From NCBI RefSeq assembly GCF_004362715.1, contig NZ_SNYC01000005.1, positions 373,781 to 437,780 of the forward strand: a DNA stretch of 64,000 bases, written 5' to 3'. This DNA is from Pedobacter metabolipauper (GTDB taxonomy: Bacteria > Bacteroidota > Bacteroidia > Sphingobacteriales > Sphingobacteriaceae). How positions within the stretch are numbered: the stretch's first letter is position 1; every line of letters starts with the position of its first letter. This document shows positions 1 through 8,818 of the stretch, piece by piece. A program made the translations under genes and the position numbers. The notes under the pieces are model-generated. The model worked only from the letters and a program-made list of their open reading frames with translations. It had not been told where the DNA came from and did not search any database.

Positions 1-867
1 GGGCGGATTGGCGTGGGTTTCCTGCAATGGAACCAGCTTTAATCCCGGAACTTTTCCATTTTTATAATAATCATCATAAGTGATTTTCCGCTGGGTAAAA
101 GATGATTTTTTATAATCTACATAAATGCGCTGCAAGGTTTTATTCATCGCTGTGGTATCCAGAATATTTCCTGCCAGCCCATAAACAGAGCAGTAATTAG
201 AGTTACTGATACTTTCTGGATCTTTATCCCTGTCGCCGGTATGCATGATCGCATTAATGTCTACACTTTCTGGTGTTGATGGTTCTTGTACCACGCCTGT
301 TATTTTAAAGGATCTTCCTTTATCATTTCGCCACATGACCACCTTAACTTCTTTACCAACTACTTTATCTGTTCCAAAAAGCCGGACTGCCATTTTTTTC
401 TTCAGAACCATGGTATTTGGCTCATTTAAAGCAGTTAGCTGATCTCCTTGTACAAACTGATATGGAAATACTTTGAAGAATGCAGAATCGGCATCCCTAA
501 AATCTGTCACCATAATTGGGTCTGCGTTTGCTATTTTTACAGAAAAACCATTTCCCCAGATGCGGTCCACTTTTGTAACGTGCTTAAACTGGGGGATTTT
601 TTCCCTGGTCAGCGCTCCTATTCTGGACTCCACAGCTTCTTGCCAGTATTGCTTATTGTCTGGCGTAAAAAAGTCATGTTTCTCCCTGATCTGGTAGATC
701 TTACTCAATTCAGGGTCCCATTTATCGTAATCGCTTTCGTGGTTAATGAAAAGCAACAGCAAGATAAAAGCGGTCAGGCCAATAGCCAGACCGCCAATGT
801 TAATGGCTGCATACACCTTGTTCTTGAACAGGTTTCTAAATGCAATTTTGAGATTGAGTTTAAACAT
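1..867 (-). CDS. ABC transporter permease, FtsX/MacB-like (C-terminus outside window)
   Basis: The frame read leftward from an ATG at 867 stays open to the window edge, so only the first ~289 residues are present. It begins MFKLNLKIAFRNLFKNK, the same opening as the two complete permeases downstream in coordinate. One membrane segment follows at about residues 20-45, then a long extracytoplasmic region as in MacB_PCD domains. Full-length relatives here have 790-795 residues, so about 500 residues are missing. It lies 37 bp after the ATPase ending at 905 and is the last visible gene of the export operon. The family normally couples ATP hydrolysis to transport or mechanotransmission across the envelope; the substrate is unknown. 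Confidence 0.85.
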   Translation of the reverse strand, partial: MFKLNLKIAFRNLFKNKVYAAINIGGLAIGLTAFILLLLFINHESDYDKWDPELSKIYQIREKHDFFTPDNKQYWQEAVESRIGALTREKIPQFKHVTKVDRIWGNGFSVKIANADPIMVTDFRDADSAFFKVFPYQFVQGDQLTALNEPNTMVLKKKMAVRLFGTDKVVGKEVKVVMWRNDKGRSFKITGVVQEPSTPESVDINAIMHTGDRDKDPESISNSNYCSVYGLAGNILDTTAMNKTLQRIYVDYKKSSFTQRKITYDDYYKNGKVPGLKLVPLQETHANPP

Positions 868-904
868 GAGCTTAACGTGGTTTGGTGGTTTAGTTTCGTT
901 TTTA

Positions 905-1582
905 TTAAAGCCTTACATCCTCCTTGATTACTCCATCCAGCAAGTGGAGGATCCGGCTTCCATATGCGGCATTTACTTCAGAATGGGTAACCTGGATAAT
1001 GGTTATCCCATCTTCTTTATTCAATTTTTTAAACAGTTCCATAATTTGCAGGGCCTGTGCAGACTGCAGGTTGCCTGTTGGCTCATCTGCAAGTATAATA
1101 GAAGGCTGTGCTGCCAATGCGCGTGCTATTCCAACAAGTTGCTGCTGTCCGCCGGATAACTGGCTTGGAAAAAGGTCTTTCTTCCCTACCATATTAAAAC
1201 GGTCTAACATATCCGCTACCCGGCTTTTACGCTCTGAGCCTCCTACTTTTTTATACAATAGCGGGGCTTCTATGTTCTCTGCCACGGTCATTTCATCAAT
1301 CAGGTGATAGGCCTGGAATACAAAGCCAATGTGGTTCCGGTATAGTTCAATCCGTTTCCGCTCACTCAGGGAGATCACATCTTCGTCCATAAACTTATAT
1401 TCACCATAAGTTGGTTCTTCCAGCATACCAATGATGTTAAGTAAAGTTGATTTACCTGCACCTGATGGCCCCATGATAGAGACAAATTCTCCCTGGTTGA
1501 TCACGGTACTTACGTGACGTAAAATGTAGCTTTTAACTCCTTTGCTGGCGTAATATTTTTCTATGTCTTTTAAGGCTATCAT
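905..1582 (-). CDS. ABC transporter ATP-binding protein (LolD/MacB-type)
   Basis: A 225-residue ATPase of the LolD/MacB/FtsE class that would energise the neighbouring permeases. The Walker A motif GPSGAGKST is near residue 39, the signature LSGGQQQ is near residue 143, and Walker B ILADEPTGN with an H-loop histidine (VTHSE) follows. The signature is followed by LVGIARAL instead of the usual RVAIARAL, a mild deviation. The frame could begin with TTG at 1585, but ATG at 1582 is the natural start. It sits 22 bp after the permease ending at 1605 and is the second ATPase of the operon; the other is at 6435. Two ATPases suggest two transporter complexes or heterodimers. Confidence 0.93.
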   Translation of the reverse strand: MIALKDIEKYYASKGVKSYILRHVSTVINQGEFVSIMGPSGAGKSTLLNIIGMLEEPTYGEYKFMDEDVISLSERKRIELYRNHIGFVFQAYHLIDEMTVAENIEAPLLYKKVGGSERKSRVADMLDRFNMVGKKDLFPSQLSGGQQQLVGIARALAAQPSIILADEPTGNLQSAQALQIMELFKKLNKEDGITIIQVTHSEVNAAYGSRILHLLDGVIKEDVRL

Positions 1583-1604
1583 CAAATTATTTTTATCTTT
1601 TCTA

Positions 1605-3992
1605 TTATTCGTATTTTAACGCATCGATCGTGTTTGCACTTGCTGCCCGGTACGACCGCAGGCTTACTGTAATCAGGGTAATGGCCATGGAGATGAACAT
1701 GGCTATTATGAACGGCCAGATACTAAGATCTATCCGGTACACAAAGCCTGAGAGCCATTTGGATACAAAGATGTAAGCCAATGGCCAGGCAACCAGGTTT
1801 GCAATGAATACCATGAGCAAGAATGATCCATTGAGCATTTTAACCAGGTCGTAAGTGGATGCACCCAAAACCTTCCTGATCGCTACTTCCCTGCTGCGCT
1901 GCGTAGCCACATAAGAAATCAGTCCGAATAGCCCGATAAAGGAAATAAAAATGATCACACCTGCAAATACTTTAAACAGTGTTCCGGTAATCCGTTCCCC
2001 ATCGTAAAAGCTATTGATGCTATCGTCAACAAATTGACCATCGTATATATAATCCGAAAAAGTAGTGCTCCATAAGGCTTCTACCTTTTTCATGGCCGGC
2101 ATCATTTCCTTTTCATCTACCCGGATGGCCATATTGTAGTAATCTGATTTTTCCGGATAAATAACGAGCGGTGATATGCTCTGCTTTAATGACAGATCAT
2201 TAAAGTCTTTCATTACGCCTACTATAGGGGCTTTACGGTCATTTGCACTCAGCAGCTTACCAATTGCATCCTGTGGGTTTTTAATGTTCAGCTTTTTAAG
2301 AAACATCTCATTTACCACATAACCATTTAGTGTATCACTCTTCAAAAACACCTTTCCTGCAATCAGCTTCAGATCGAACAGTTTAAAATAATTCTCATCG
2401 GCAGCAGATTTCCGGATCTGGAAATCTTTGTTGTCTTTGCCATCGAAAGAAAAGCTCACTTCTGACACATCTCCGGATAATGGTGCAATCTGACAATAAC
2501 TTAATCCCTGCACGCCTGGAATTTGCAGTACCCGCTCTTTAAACGTATTGTATTTAAGCCTGCTCAGGCTATCTCCTGGTGCATAGACAATGGCTACCGC
2601 ACCTGAATTAAATCCCAATGGTTTTTTGCGCACATATTCCATTTGATTTAGAATAACCAGCGTTCCTATGATCAAAATGATGGTGATGGCAAATTGTACA
2701 ACCACCAGGATCTTCCGCAGACTTAAACTTCCTGAATTTACAGATACTTTATTTTTTATGGCCAACGCCGGACTAAAGCCAGACATCACCAATGCAGGAT
2801 AAAATCCGGCAAGCGTGCTTACAATAAATACCAAAACAGTCAGAAAAACAAAGATAACCGGATGTTCAAACAGGCTGAATGAAATTTTATTATCAAAAAG
2901 CTGCTGCATGTGCGGCAAAGCAAACTCCGTAAGCACACAAGCAATTAGCAGGGCCATCAGGCTGATCGTTAAGGTTTCACTTAAGAACTGAACAATCAAT
3001 TGTTTGCGTTTACTGCCCATTACTTTACGAACGCCAACTTCCTTAGACCTGCTTACCGCTTGTGCCGTAGCCAGGTTTATGAAATTGATGCATGCCGTAA
3101 TGATCAGAAAACATCCGATTATCGCCAATCCGTACAGCTGACTTTTAGGTGTTGTCGTATTTGAATAGTTTCCATAACGCTCATTAAAATGGATATCCCT
3201 CAGGTGCTGAAAACCATGCAGCTGTCTGCCTGCTTCGTCGTTGTCCTTATAGTATTTTTTGTTGAACTGATCCATTGGGCCATCAAGATCTTTTATGGCT
3301 ACGCCTTCTTTCAGCATCATATAACATTCAGACCTGGATGATACGTGCCCCCAGCTTTTACTATCGCGGTCACTGAACGTAGCATAACTGGCAACAATTT
3401 GAAACGGAAGGCTGCTATTCTCCGGCATATCCTTAAATACACCGGTTATTTTTAGATCCTTTTTATTGAAAGTAATATTCTTGCCAACAGCCTTTTCTGC
3501 AGAGCCAAAAAACCGGGTGGCTATACTTTGAGACAGGGCTGCCTGGTTTGGATCGGTCAGCGTTTGTTTGGGGTTACCAAAAAGCCATTTAACATCAAAG
3601 ATCTCAAAAAAATCAGGCTGGGTATAGTAGATCCGTTCATCACTTTTAATGACATCCTTACCAGATTCATCTTTCACATTTACAATACCACCGCTCCGCT
3701 GCACCGCCGCTACTTTCTCTATTCCGGCAAAATCATTTCTTGCCGCTGCTGCCAGTGGTATTGGTACCCCCTGAGAGAAATCTTCTCCATTTGGATACTC
3801 CCATTTAGAAACGATCCGGTAAATCCGGTCTTCATTCCTGTAACCTTCATCAAAGCTAAGCTGAAACCTGATAAAAATAAAGATCAGGATACAACTTGCC
3901 ATTCCAATAGAGAGACCCAGAATATTGATCAGGGTGTAGCCCTTATTTTTCCATAGGTTGCGCAGGGCAATTTTTAAGTTGAGCTTAAACAT
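1605..3992 (-). CDS. ABC transporter permease, MacB/FtsX-like
   Basis: A 795-residue inner-membrane permease with two tandem FtsX modules. There is an N-terminal membrane helix (about residues 20-42), a periplasmic MacB_PCD domain, and three helices near residues 285-425. A second helix-periplasmic domain-three-helix set fills the C-terminal half and ends with a conserved ALKYE tail. The segment SKEVGVRKVMGSKRKQL and its later counterpart SREVAIRKVLGAS are typical cytoplasmic coupling loops of the family. It follows a similar permease at 4019 by 26 bp. The two are clearly paralogous in opening and closing motifs. The substrate cannot be told; antimicrobial peptides, lipids or cell-wall stress signals are the usual candidates. 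Confidence 0.92.
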   Translation of the reverse strand: MFKLNLKIALRNLWKNKGYTLINILGLSIGMASCILIFIFIRFQLSFDEGYRNEDRIYRIVSKWEYPNGEDFSQGVPIPLAAAARNDFAGIEKVAAVQRSGGIVNVKDESGKDVIKSDERIYYTQPDFFEIFDVKWLFGNPKQTLTDPNQAALSQSIATRFFGSAEKAVGKNITFNKKDLKITGVFKDMPENSSLPFQIVASYATFSDRDSKSWGHVSSRSECYMMLKEGVAIKDLDGPMDQFNKKYYKDNDEAGRQLHGFQHLRDIHFNERYGNYSNTTTPKSQLYGLAIIGCFLIITACINFINLATAQAVSRSKEVGVRKVMGSKRKQLIVQFLSETLTISLMALLIACVLTEFALPHMQQLFDNKISFSLFEHPVIFVFLTVLVFIVSTLAGFYPALVMSGFSPALAIKNKVSVNSGSLSLRKILVVVQFAITIILIIGTLVILNQMEYVRKKPLGFNSGAVAIVYAPGDSLSRLKYNTFKERVLQIPGVQGLSYCQIAPLSGDVSEVSFSFDGKDNKDFQIRKSAADENYFKLFDLKLIAGKVFLKSDTLNGYVVNEMFLKKLNIKNPQDAIGKLLSANDRKAPIVGVMKDFNDLSLKQSISPLVIYPEKSDYYNMAIRVDEKEMMPAMKKVEALWSTTFSDYIYDGQFVDDSINSFYDGERITGTLFKVFAGVIIFISFIGLFGLISYVATQRSREVAIRKVLGASTYDLVKMLNGSFLLMVFIANLVAWPLAYIFVSKWLSGFVYRIDLSIWPFIIAMFISMAITLITVSLRSYRAASANTIDALKYE

Positions 3993-4018
3993 CTTGGTTT
4001 GGTTTAGGATTAGATAAA

Positions 4019-6391
4019 CTATTCATATTTTAATGCATTAACCGGATTCGCTTTTACCGCTTTAGCAGCCTGGATACTTACAGTGAGTACCGTTAACAAA
4101 ATGGTGACCGCAGCACTGATCAGAAAAGGTAATACCGGTATATCTATTCGGTATGCAAATGTTTCCAGCCATTTTTTGGTTAATACATAAGCCAGCGGCC
4201 ATGAAATACAATTGGCAATAATTACCATCGCAAAGAAAGAGCTGTTTAACAATTTAAGGATCTGCACATCACTGGCCCCTAATACCTTGCGGACTGCAAT
4301 CTCCTTCATCCGGTTATTGGTCATGTATTTCGCAAATGCAAACAAACCGAGTGTGGCGATGAATATGGTTAATAGCGCAGCGGCAAAGAATACAGACTGC
4401 AATTGTTCCTGTTTTTGAAATAATTTACCGTACAGGTCATTTAAAAAGTAATACCGGAAGTTATCGCCATCCATCTTATTGATATCCGGCCATTGTGCTT
4501 TTAAGGTGGCTATTGCTTCGCTCATTTGATCCTGATCAATTTTAAGCATCAGCTGGGTCTTCGCATTGCCGCATGGATTTTTGATGGAATACAAAGTAGG
4601 CTGTACCGGGGTTTCAAAGCCCTGTGCTTTAAAATCTTTAACCACACCTACTATTTTATAATCCATGCTGCAGCCCCTGATCGTTTTACCAATTGGATCT
4701 GTCAGGCCATATTTAGCTGCCGCAGATTCATTGATAATCGCAGAATTGGCTGTATCGGTTTTAAAGGCCTTATTAAAGAACCTGCCATCCGCTAGTTTGA
4801 TGTCCAGGGTCTCAAAATAATCAAAGTCGACATCCAGAAAGTCTATGCTGGCTTCTACCCCATTTACGGTGTAACCATTGGAGCCATTTTCAGATCCATC
4901 TGGTATACCGGTGGCCACAGTTACAGATTTTATACCCGGTATTCTCATAATCTTCTGCCTTACCGGCTCAAAAACCCGGGGATCACTAAACATCATGATG
5001 TTTTTAATGTAAACCACCTGGTTGGCATTAAAGCCAACATCCTGGGTACGCATATATTTAAGCTGGGTACTGATGATCAGTAAGCTGGTAATAAAGATCA
5101 CTGCTACGCTAAACTGAACGATCAGCAGGCTGTTACGAAGCCAATAGGTATTTCTGCTGGTCTGAAAATTACCTTTCAAAACCAAAGAAGGCTTAAATCC
5201 GGAAAGTACCATAGCCGGATAGATGCCTGCTATAAAGGTGATGGCCAGCAGGATCAGCGGCAATTGATATAAAAGTGCATTGTTTGCACTCCAAATGCTC
5301 AAAGAAACGTTAAACAGGGCATTAAATTTAGGCATTAGCAGTTCTGCAATCAGCAGGCCCAGTATCGTAGCAACCACACACTGCATTAAAATTTCGGTTA
5401 AGAACTGAAAGGTTAACTGGTAACGGTAAACACCCAGTACTTTCTTTACACCAACTTCTTTCGCTCTTTTGGTAGCCTGAGCTATACTCAGATTGGTGAA
5501 ATTGATGCAGGCAATTAATAAGATAAGCATGGCCAGAACTGATAAAGCGATCAGAACTTTATAAGCTGCATTATTTCCTGCCATTGGTTTTAAATGCTGG
5601 TTTTTCAAAGGATCTAAAAAGATGGTGGTTTGTTTATACCGGTCTGTACTTACATCCTGGCCATCTTTGATCAATTCGTTCTTATAAAGTGTATTGATCT
5701 TTTGTTCCAGGGCAGCTATGTCTGTTCCGGATTTTACCTGTATGTAGGTGTTGTAATTATTATATCCGTAATTTTCATTCTTTCCAAGTTCTTTCCGAAC
5801 CGACAGTGCATCAAATGTAACATTGGAGTGCTTATTAACCGATATTGTTCCCTTAACTTCAGCTGTTTGTCCGGCCGCTTTGCTTCCAAGCGTTACCAGT
5901 TCTGGCTTGTCATCCTTCTTTTTAGGAAATAAGGTCATCATACTTTCTTTTGCCAAAAAGAACAGGATTCCTTCTTCATTCGCTGGCTTGGCCAGTTCCT
6001 CATTTGGCAGCAGTTGAAGCATTTTTGCCGCTTCGTAATCAACCATCAGGTAATTGCTGGCAAACGCTGTATTTGCATCACTGCTGATGGCGAATTCAAA
6101 GCCACCCTTTTTTAAGGTTCCTACTGCCATTACTTCCGGGAAATTTTGCTTAATGGCCTTTCCCAGGGGTGGTGGTGTATAATTGGTTTTAAACTCTGGC
6201 ATAGTCCTGCCCACGATATAAATGTTATCGTAATTTGGGTTCCCTTTATCAAAAGTAGTCTCGTAGGTTACATACATCATGACCAGTATGAAAGCCGCTA
6301 ATGCAATGGCAAGTCCACCTACATTGATCGAAGTAATACCTCCGTTTTTCCAAAGGTTACGCAGGGCGATTTTTAAGTTTAATTTAAACAT
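4019..6391 (-). CDS. ABC transporter permease, MacB/FtsX-like
   Basis: A 790-residue permease with the same two-module plan as its neighbour at 1605: an N-terminal helix after MFKLNLKIALRNLWKN, a large extracytoplasmic domain, three helices with the coupling loop AKEVGVKKVLGVYRYQL, then a second set with MKEIAVRKVLGASD and a final NALKYE. The extracytoplasmic domain differs strongly from that of the neighbour, which suggests distinct ligands or partners. It is 43 bp downstream of the ATPase at 6435 and probably pairs with it. Start ATG at 6391 is well defined because the opening motif is shared by all three permeases. Confidence 0.92.
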   Translation of the reverse strand: MFKLNLKIALRNLWKNGGITSINVGGLAIALAAFILVMMYVTYETTFDKGNPNYDNIYIVGRTMPEFKTNYTPPPLGKAIKQNFPEVMAVGTLKKGGFEFAISSDANTAFASNYLMVDYEAAKMLQLLPNEELAKPANEEGILFFLAKESMMTLFPKKKDDKPELVTLGSKAAGQTAEVKGTISVNKHSNVTFDALSVRKELGKNENYGYNNYNTYIQVKSGTDIAALEQKINTLYKNELIKDGQDVSTDRYKQTTIFLDPLKNQHLKPMAGNNAAYKVLIALSVLAMLILLIACINFTNLSIAQATKRAKEVGVKKVLGVYRYQLTFQFLTEILMQCVVATILGLLIAELLMPKFNALFNVSLSIWSANNALLYQLPLILLAITFIAGIYPAMVLSGFKPSLVLKGNFQTSRNTYWLRNSLLIVQFSVAVIFITSLLIISTQLKYMRTQDVGFNANQVVYIKNIMMFSDPRVFEPVRQKIMRIPGIKSVTVATGIPDGSENGSNGYTVNGVEASIDFLDVDFDYFETLDIKLADGRFFNKAFKTDTANSAIINESAAAKYGLTDPIGKTIRGCSMDYKIVGVVKDFKAQGFETPVQPTLYSIKNPCGNAKTQLMLKIDQDQMSEAIATLKAQWPDINKMDGDNFRYYFLNDLYGKLFQKQEQLQSVFFAAALLTIFIATLGLFAFAKYMTNNRMKEIAVRKVLGASDVQILKLLNSSFFAMVIIANCISWPLAYVLTKKWLETFAYRIDIPVLPFLISAAVTILLTVLTVSIQAAKAVKANPVNALKYE

Positions 6392-6434
6392 CGTTCGGTT
6401 GGTTAAGGTTAATCATTGGGCATCAATTAATTGA

Positions 6435-7133
6435 TCAGATCAGTTCTTCTGTTTTTCCTTTGTTTATCTTTTCTGAAATCACATGACCATCCTTTAAATT
6501 GATGATCCGGTTAGAAAAGCTTGCATCGTGTGAGGAGTGTGTTACCATGACAATGGTTGTACCGGTCTCATTAAGTTCGCAAAGCAATTCCATTACCTCA
6601 TTACCGTGAGCGCTATCCAGGTTCCCCGTTGGCTCATCTGCAAGTACCAGCTTTGGTTTGGTAACTAAAGCCCTGGCAACTGCTACACGTTGCTGCTGAC
6701 CACCTGAAAGCTGTTGCGGAAAGTGACCGCTCCGGTTTACAATGTTCATCCGTTCAATGATCTCATTTACCAGTTTTTTGCGTTCTGCTGAAGGGATCTT
6801 ATTATAGATTAAAGGCAGCTCAATGTTTTCAAAAACAGTAAGCTCATCAATCAGGTTAAAGTTTTGAAACACGAAACCCATGTTTCGCTTTCTGAAGTTG
6901 GAGCGCTCCCTGTCGTTAAGTTTTAATAATTCCGTTTCTAAAAACTTATAACTGCCGCTTTCGGGTTTATCCAATAATCCCATTACATTTAGTAAGGTAG
7001 ATTTACCACAGCCCGAAGGTCCCATTATGGAAACAAATTCTCCTTCTTTAACATGAAGATTGATCCCGTTCAGAGCGGTTGTTTCTATCTCCTCGGTTTT
7101 GTAAACTTTTTCCAGATTCTCAATTTTTATCAT
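6435..7133 (-). CDS. ABC transporter ATP-binding protein (LolD/MacB-type)
   Basis: A 232-residue ATPase with canonical motifs: Walker A GPSGCGKST near residue 39, Q-loop region FVFQNFNLIDELTV, signature LSGGQQQRVAVARAL, Walker B LVLADEPTGNLDS and H-loop VTHSSHD. It would drive the adjacent MacB-like permeases together with the HlyD-type adaptor. A 263-bp gap separates it from the adaptor gene, unlike the 20-45 bp gaps elsewhere in the operon, so an internal promoter or RNA processing site is possible there. Confidence 0.94.
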   Translation of the reverse strand: MIKIENLEKVYKTEEIETTALNGINLHVKEGEFVSIMGPSGCGKSTLLNVMGLLDKPESGSYKFLETELLKLNDRERSNFRKRNMGFVFQNFNLIDELTVFENIELPLIYNKIPSAERKKLVNEIIERMNIVNRSGHFPQQLSGGQQQRVAVARALVTKPKLVLADEPTGNLDSAHGNEVMELLCELNETGTTIVMVTHSSHDASFSNRIINLKDGHVISEKINKGKTEELI

Positions 7134-7396
7134 GGTTATATTTTTTGTTGGTTGTCTTTATTGCTGTTATTTTTTAAATGATAAGAAGGACTACTGCTCG
7201 CTACAAACAGAGAAGTCCTTTCTTACCTAACTATTAACTAACTACTAATCACTCATTTTTAATTGTTCATTCTAATTACGGCATTGATCCATTCACACTT
7301 TTAGTTACAATTTTCGTTCTATTACCAATTTTCTCCATCACTTTTTATTACCCGGTTGCGATATCAATCTATAATTAGCCCGTATAAACTCAACTG
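7134..7396 (-). other. Intra-operon gap with a possible RNA hairpin
   Basis: No gene is seen between the adaptor and the ATPase. An inverted repeat with arms AAGGACT (7186-7192) and AGTCCTT (7214-7220) encloses a 21-base loop. There is no U-run after it on the minus strand, so it does not look like a terminator; a processing or stabilising element is one possibility. Functional meaning is inferred only. Confidence 0.3.
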
Positions 7397-8641
7397 CTAA
7401 TTACCCACTTCAATAATATCGTATTGACTAAACTGGTCATATGATGAGGTAATCACTTCTTCATCTTTCTGAAGTCCTTCTAAAACTTCATAATACAAAT
7501 AATTCTTGCGTCCGATCTTTACATTTCTACGGGTTGCTTTTCCATCTTTCAATACAAATACCCATGATCCTCCTGTACTTTGAAAGAACTGACCCTGTGC
7601 CAAAAGCAACGATTTACTGTTATCAGACAAGGTTAGTTTTACCTGGAGCGACAAGCCCCTTCTTAACTCTTCCGGCGATTTATCTTCAAATGTCAGCTCT
7701 ACCTGAAATTGTCCGGAAGTAACTTCCGGAATCACCTTTTTAACGACCAGCTTGTATACCTTTCCATTAAATTCGCAATTGGCCGTCTGGCCCTCTTTTA
7801 CGCGGTTGATATAATATTCATCTACTCCTGCCTGCAGTTTGTACCCTTGCATTACATCTATTTTTCCAAGCATTTCATTTCCGCCATAAGATTTACCGAT
7901 GATCGGATCATAAGAGGAAAGGCGACCTGCTACCGGTGCTTTAATGGTCATATTCTCAATATTCTGACGGATGGTTGCCAGACTTTCATTCATTCTTCCA
8001 ATGGAAAAATCTATTTGCTGAAGCTGCATTACCCTGCTTTGATTTTCCTGCTTAACGGCCTCTCTCAAAATCTTTTTGCGGCCCTGGAAATATTCATAGT
8101 CCTGGGTAGAAATGTTATATTCCTGAAGGGTAATCACCTTTTTAGCGTACAATACACTATCAACCTTAAACTTACGGGTGGCCGTTCTTAAACTGTTTTC
8201 TATTTCCATCATATCCTGTCCCATTACCCGCTGGTTTTGTTCCAGATCCAACCTAAGCTTGCGCAACTGGTTAATCTGTTCGATAATACTGGTTTCACTT
8301 GAAGTATAACCTGACAGGGCATTCGGATTGGTGATCCGCAGCAATGGTGTTCCCTTAACTACACTCGCTCCGTTTTCTGTAAAGATCTCAGCTACTGTTC
8401 CCCCTTCTGGTGAACTGATAATCACAGAGGTTAGCGGAACTACACTGGCATTTAATAAAACAACATCTTCAAAATCACCATACGCTACTTTACTTATGGT
8501 CAGCTTATCTGCTTCGGCCTTATATACTTTATTTAATGAGAGGCTGTAACCATAGGCAACAAGACCTGCAAAAAGCACCGCACCTGCAAGTATGAGTATC
8601 GTCTTCTTATTAAACTGCTTCTTCTTTATTATTTTGTCCAT
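7397..8641 (-). CDS. HlyD-family periplasmic adaptor (efflux membrane fusion protein)
   Basis: A 414-residue membrane fusion protein expected to link inner-membrane MacB-type permeases to an outer-membrane channel. The N-terminal helix is at about residues 13-32. A lipoyl/barrel-sandwich half follows (SPEGGTVAEIFTENGASV). A coiled-coil stretch at about residues 115-220 contains many Gln, Glu and Leu residues, then the second barrel half (IKAPVAGRLSS) and a C-terminal beta domain with the pattern GRKNYLYYEVLEGL, usual for the family. It is the first gene of the operon. A sigma-54-type promoter lies about 30 bp upstream of its ATG. No TolC-like gene is in the window. Confidence 0.92.
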   Translation of the reverse strand: MDKIIKKKQFNKKTILILAGAVLFAGLVAYGYSLSLNKVYKAEADKLTISKVAYGDFEDVVLLNASVVPLTSVIISSPEGGTVAEIFTENGASVVKGTPLLRITNPNALSGYTSSETSIIEQINQLRKLRLDLEQNQRVMGQDMMEIENSLRTATRKFKVDSVLYAKKVITLQEYNISTQDYEYFQGRKKILREAVKQENQSRVMQLQQIDFSIGRMNESLATIRQNIENMTIKAPVAGRLSSYDPIIGKSYGGNEMLGKIDVMQGYKLQAGVDEYYINRVKEGQTANCEFNGKVYKLVVKKVIPEVTSGQFQVELTFEDKSPEELRRGLSLQVKLTLSDNSKSLLLAQGQFFQSTGGSWVFVLKDGKATRRNVKIGRKNYLYYEVLEGLQKDEEVITSSYDQFSQYDIIEVGN

Positions 8642-8671
8642 TCTAAATCTTTGTGCTTACTGAATTGCATA

Positions 8672-8687
8672 AGCTAAGCGTATGCCA
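8672..8687 (-). promoter_or_regulatory. Candidate sigma-54 (-24/-12) promoter of the efflux operon
   Basis: Read on the minus strand the site is TGGCATACGCTTAGCT. It matches the -24/-12 consensus TGGCACGNNNNTTGCW with the invariant GG and GC separated by exactly 10 bases. The -12 GC would place transcription start near 8660, about 20 bases before the HlyD-family ATG. A neighbouring divergent gene encodes an NtrC-type sigma-54 activator, which makes the match more credible. Confidence 0.65.
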
Positions 8688-8744
8688 ATCAAAAAATACA
8701 TTTTATATAGCTAATTATCAATTGATTACATAATTTAACACCAC

Positions 8745-8773
8745 AACACTGTTCACAATCGGACAGTCACTGT
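8745..8773. promoter_or_regulatory. Candidate activator-binding palindromes upstream of the sigma-54 promoter
   Basis: Two small perfect palindromes lie 60-100 bp upstream of the sigma-54 site: AACACTGTT (8745-8753) and ACAGTCACTGT (8763-8773). Their centres are 19 bp apart, close to two helical turns, and they share an ACNGT-like core. That is the usual placement of enhancer sites for NtrC-type regulators. Binding by the adjacent regulator is an inference. Confidence 0.4.
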
Positions 8774-8793
8774 ACATCCCCGAACACTTTTAC

Positions 8794-8801
8794 TATTTTT
8801 G
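8794..8801 (+). promoter_or_regulatory. Candidate -7 element for the two-component genes
   Basis: TATTTTTG fits the Bacteroidota -7 consensus TAnnTTTG and lies 18 bases before the ATG at 8819. No clear -33 TTTG is visible at the expected distance, so this is tentative. It overlaps the region between the palindromes and the regulator gene, so autoregulation would be possible. Confidence 0.35.
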
Positions 8802-8818
8802 ATGTGTTAACTTCTTTT

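Noticed and set aside
448..1307. Several 100-160-codon plus-strand frames opposite the export operon
   Set aside because: They lie antisense to the clearly coding permease and ATPase genes and have no coherent domain content.
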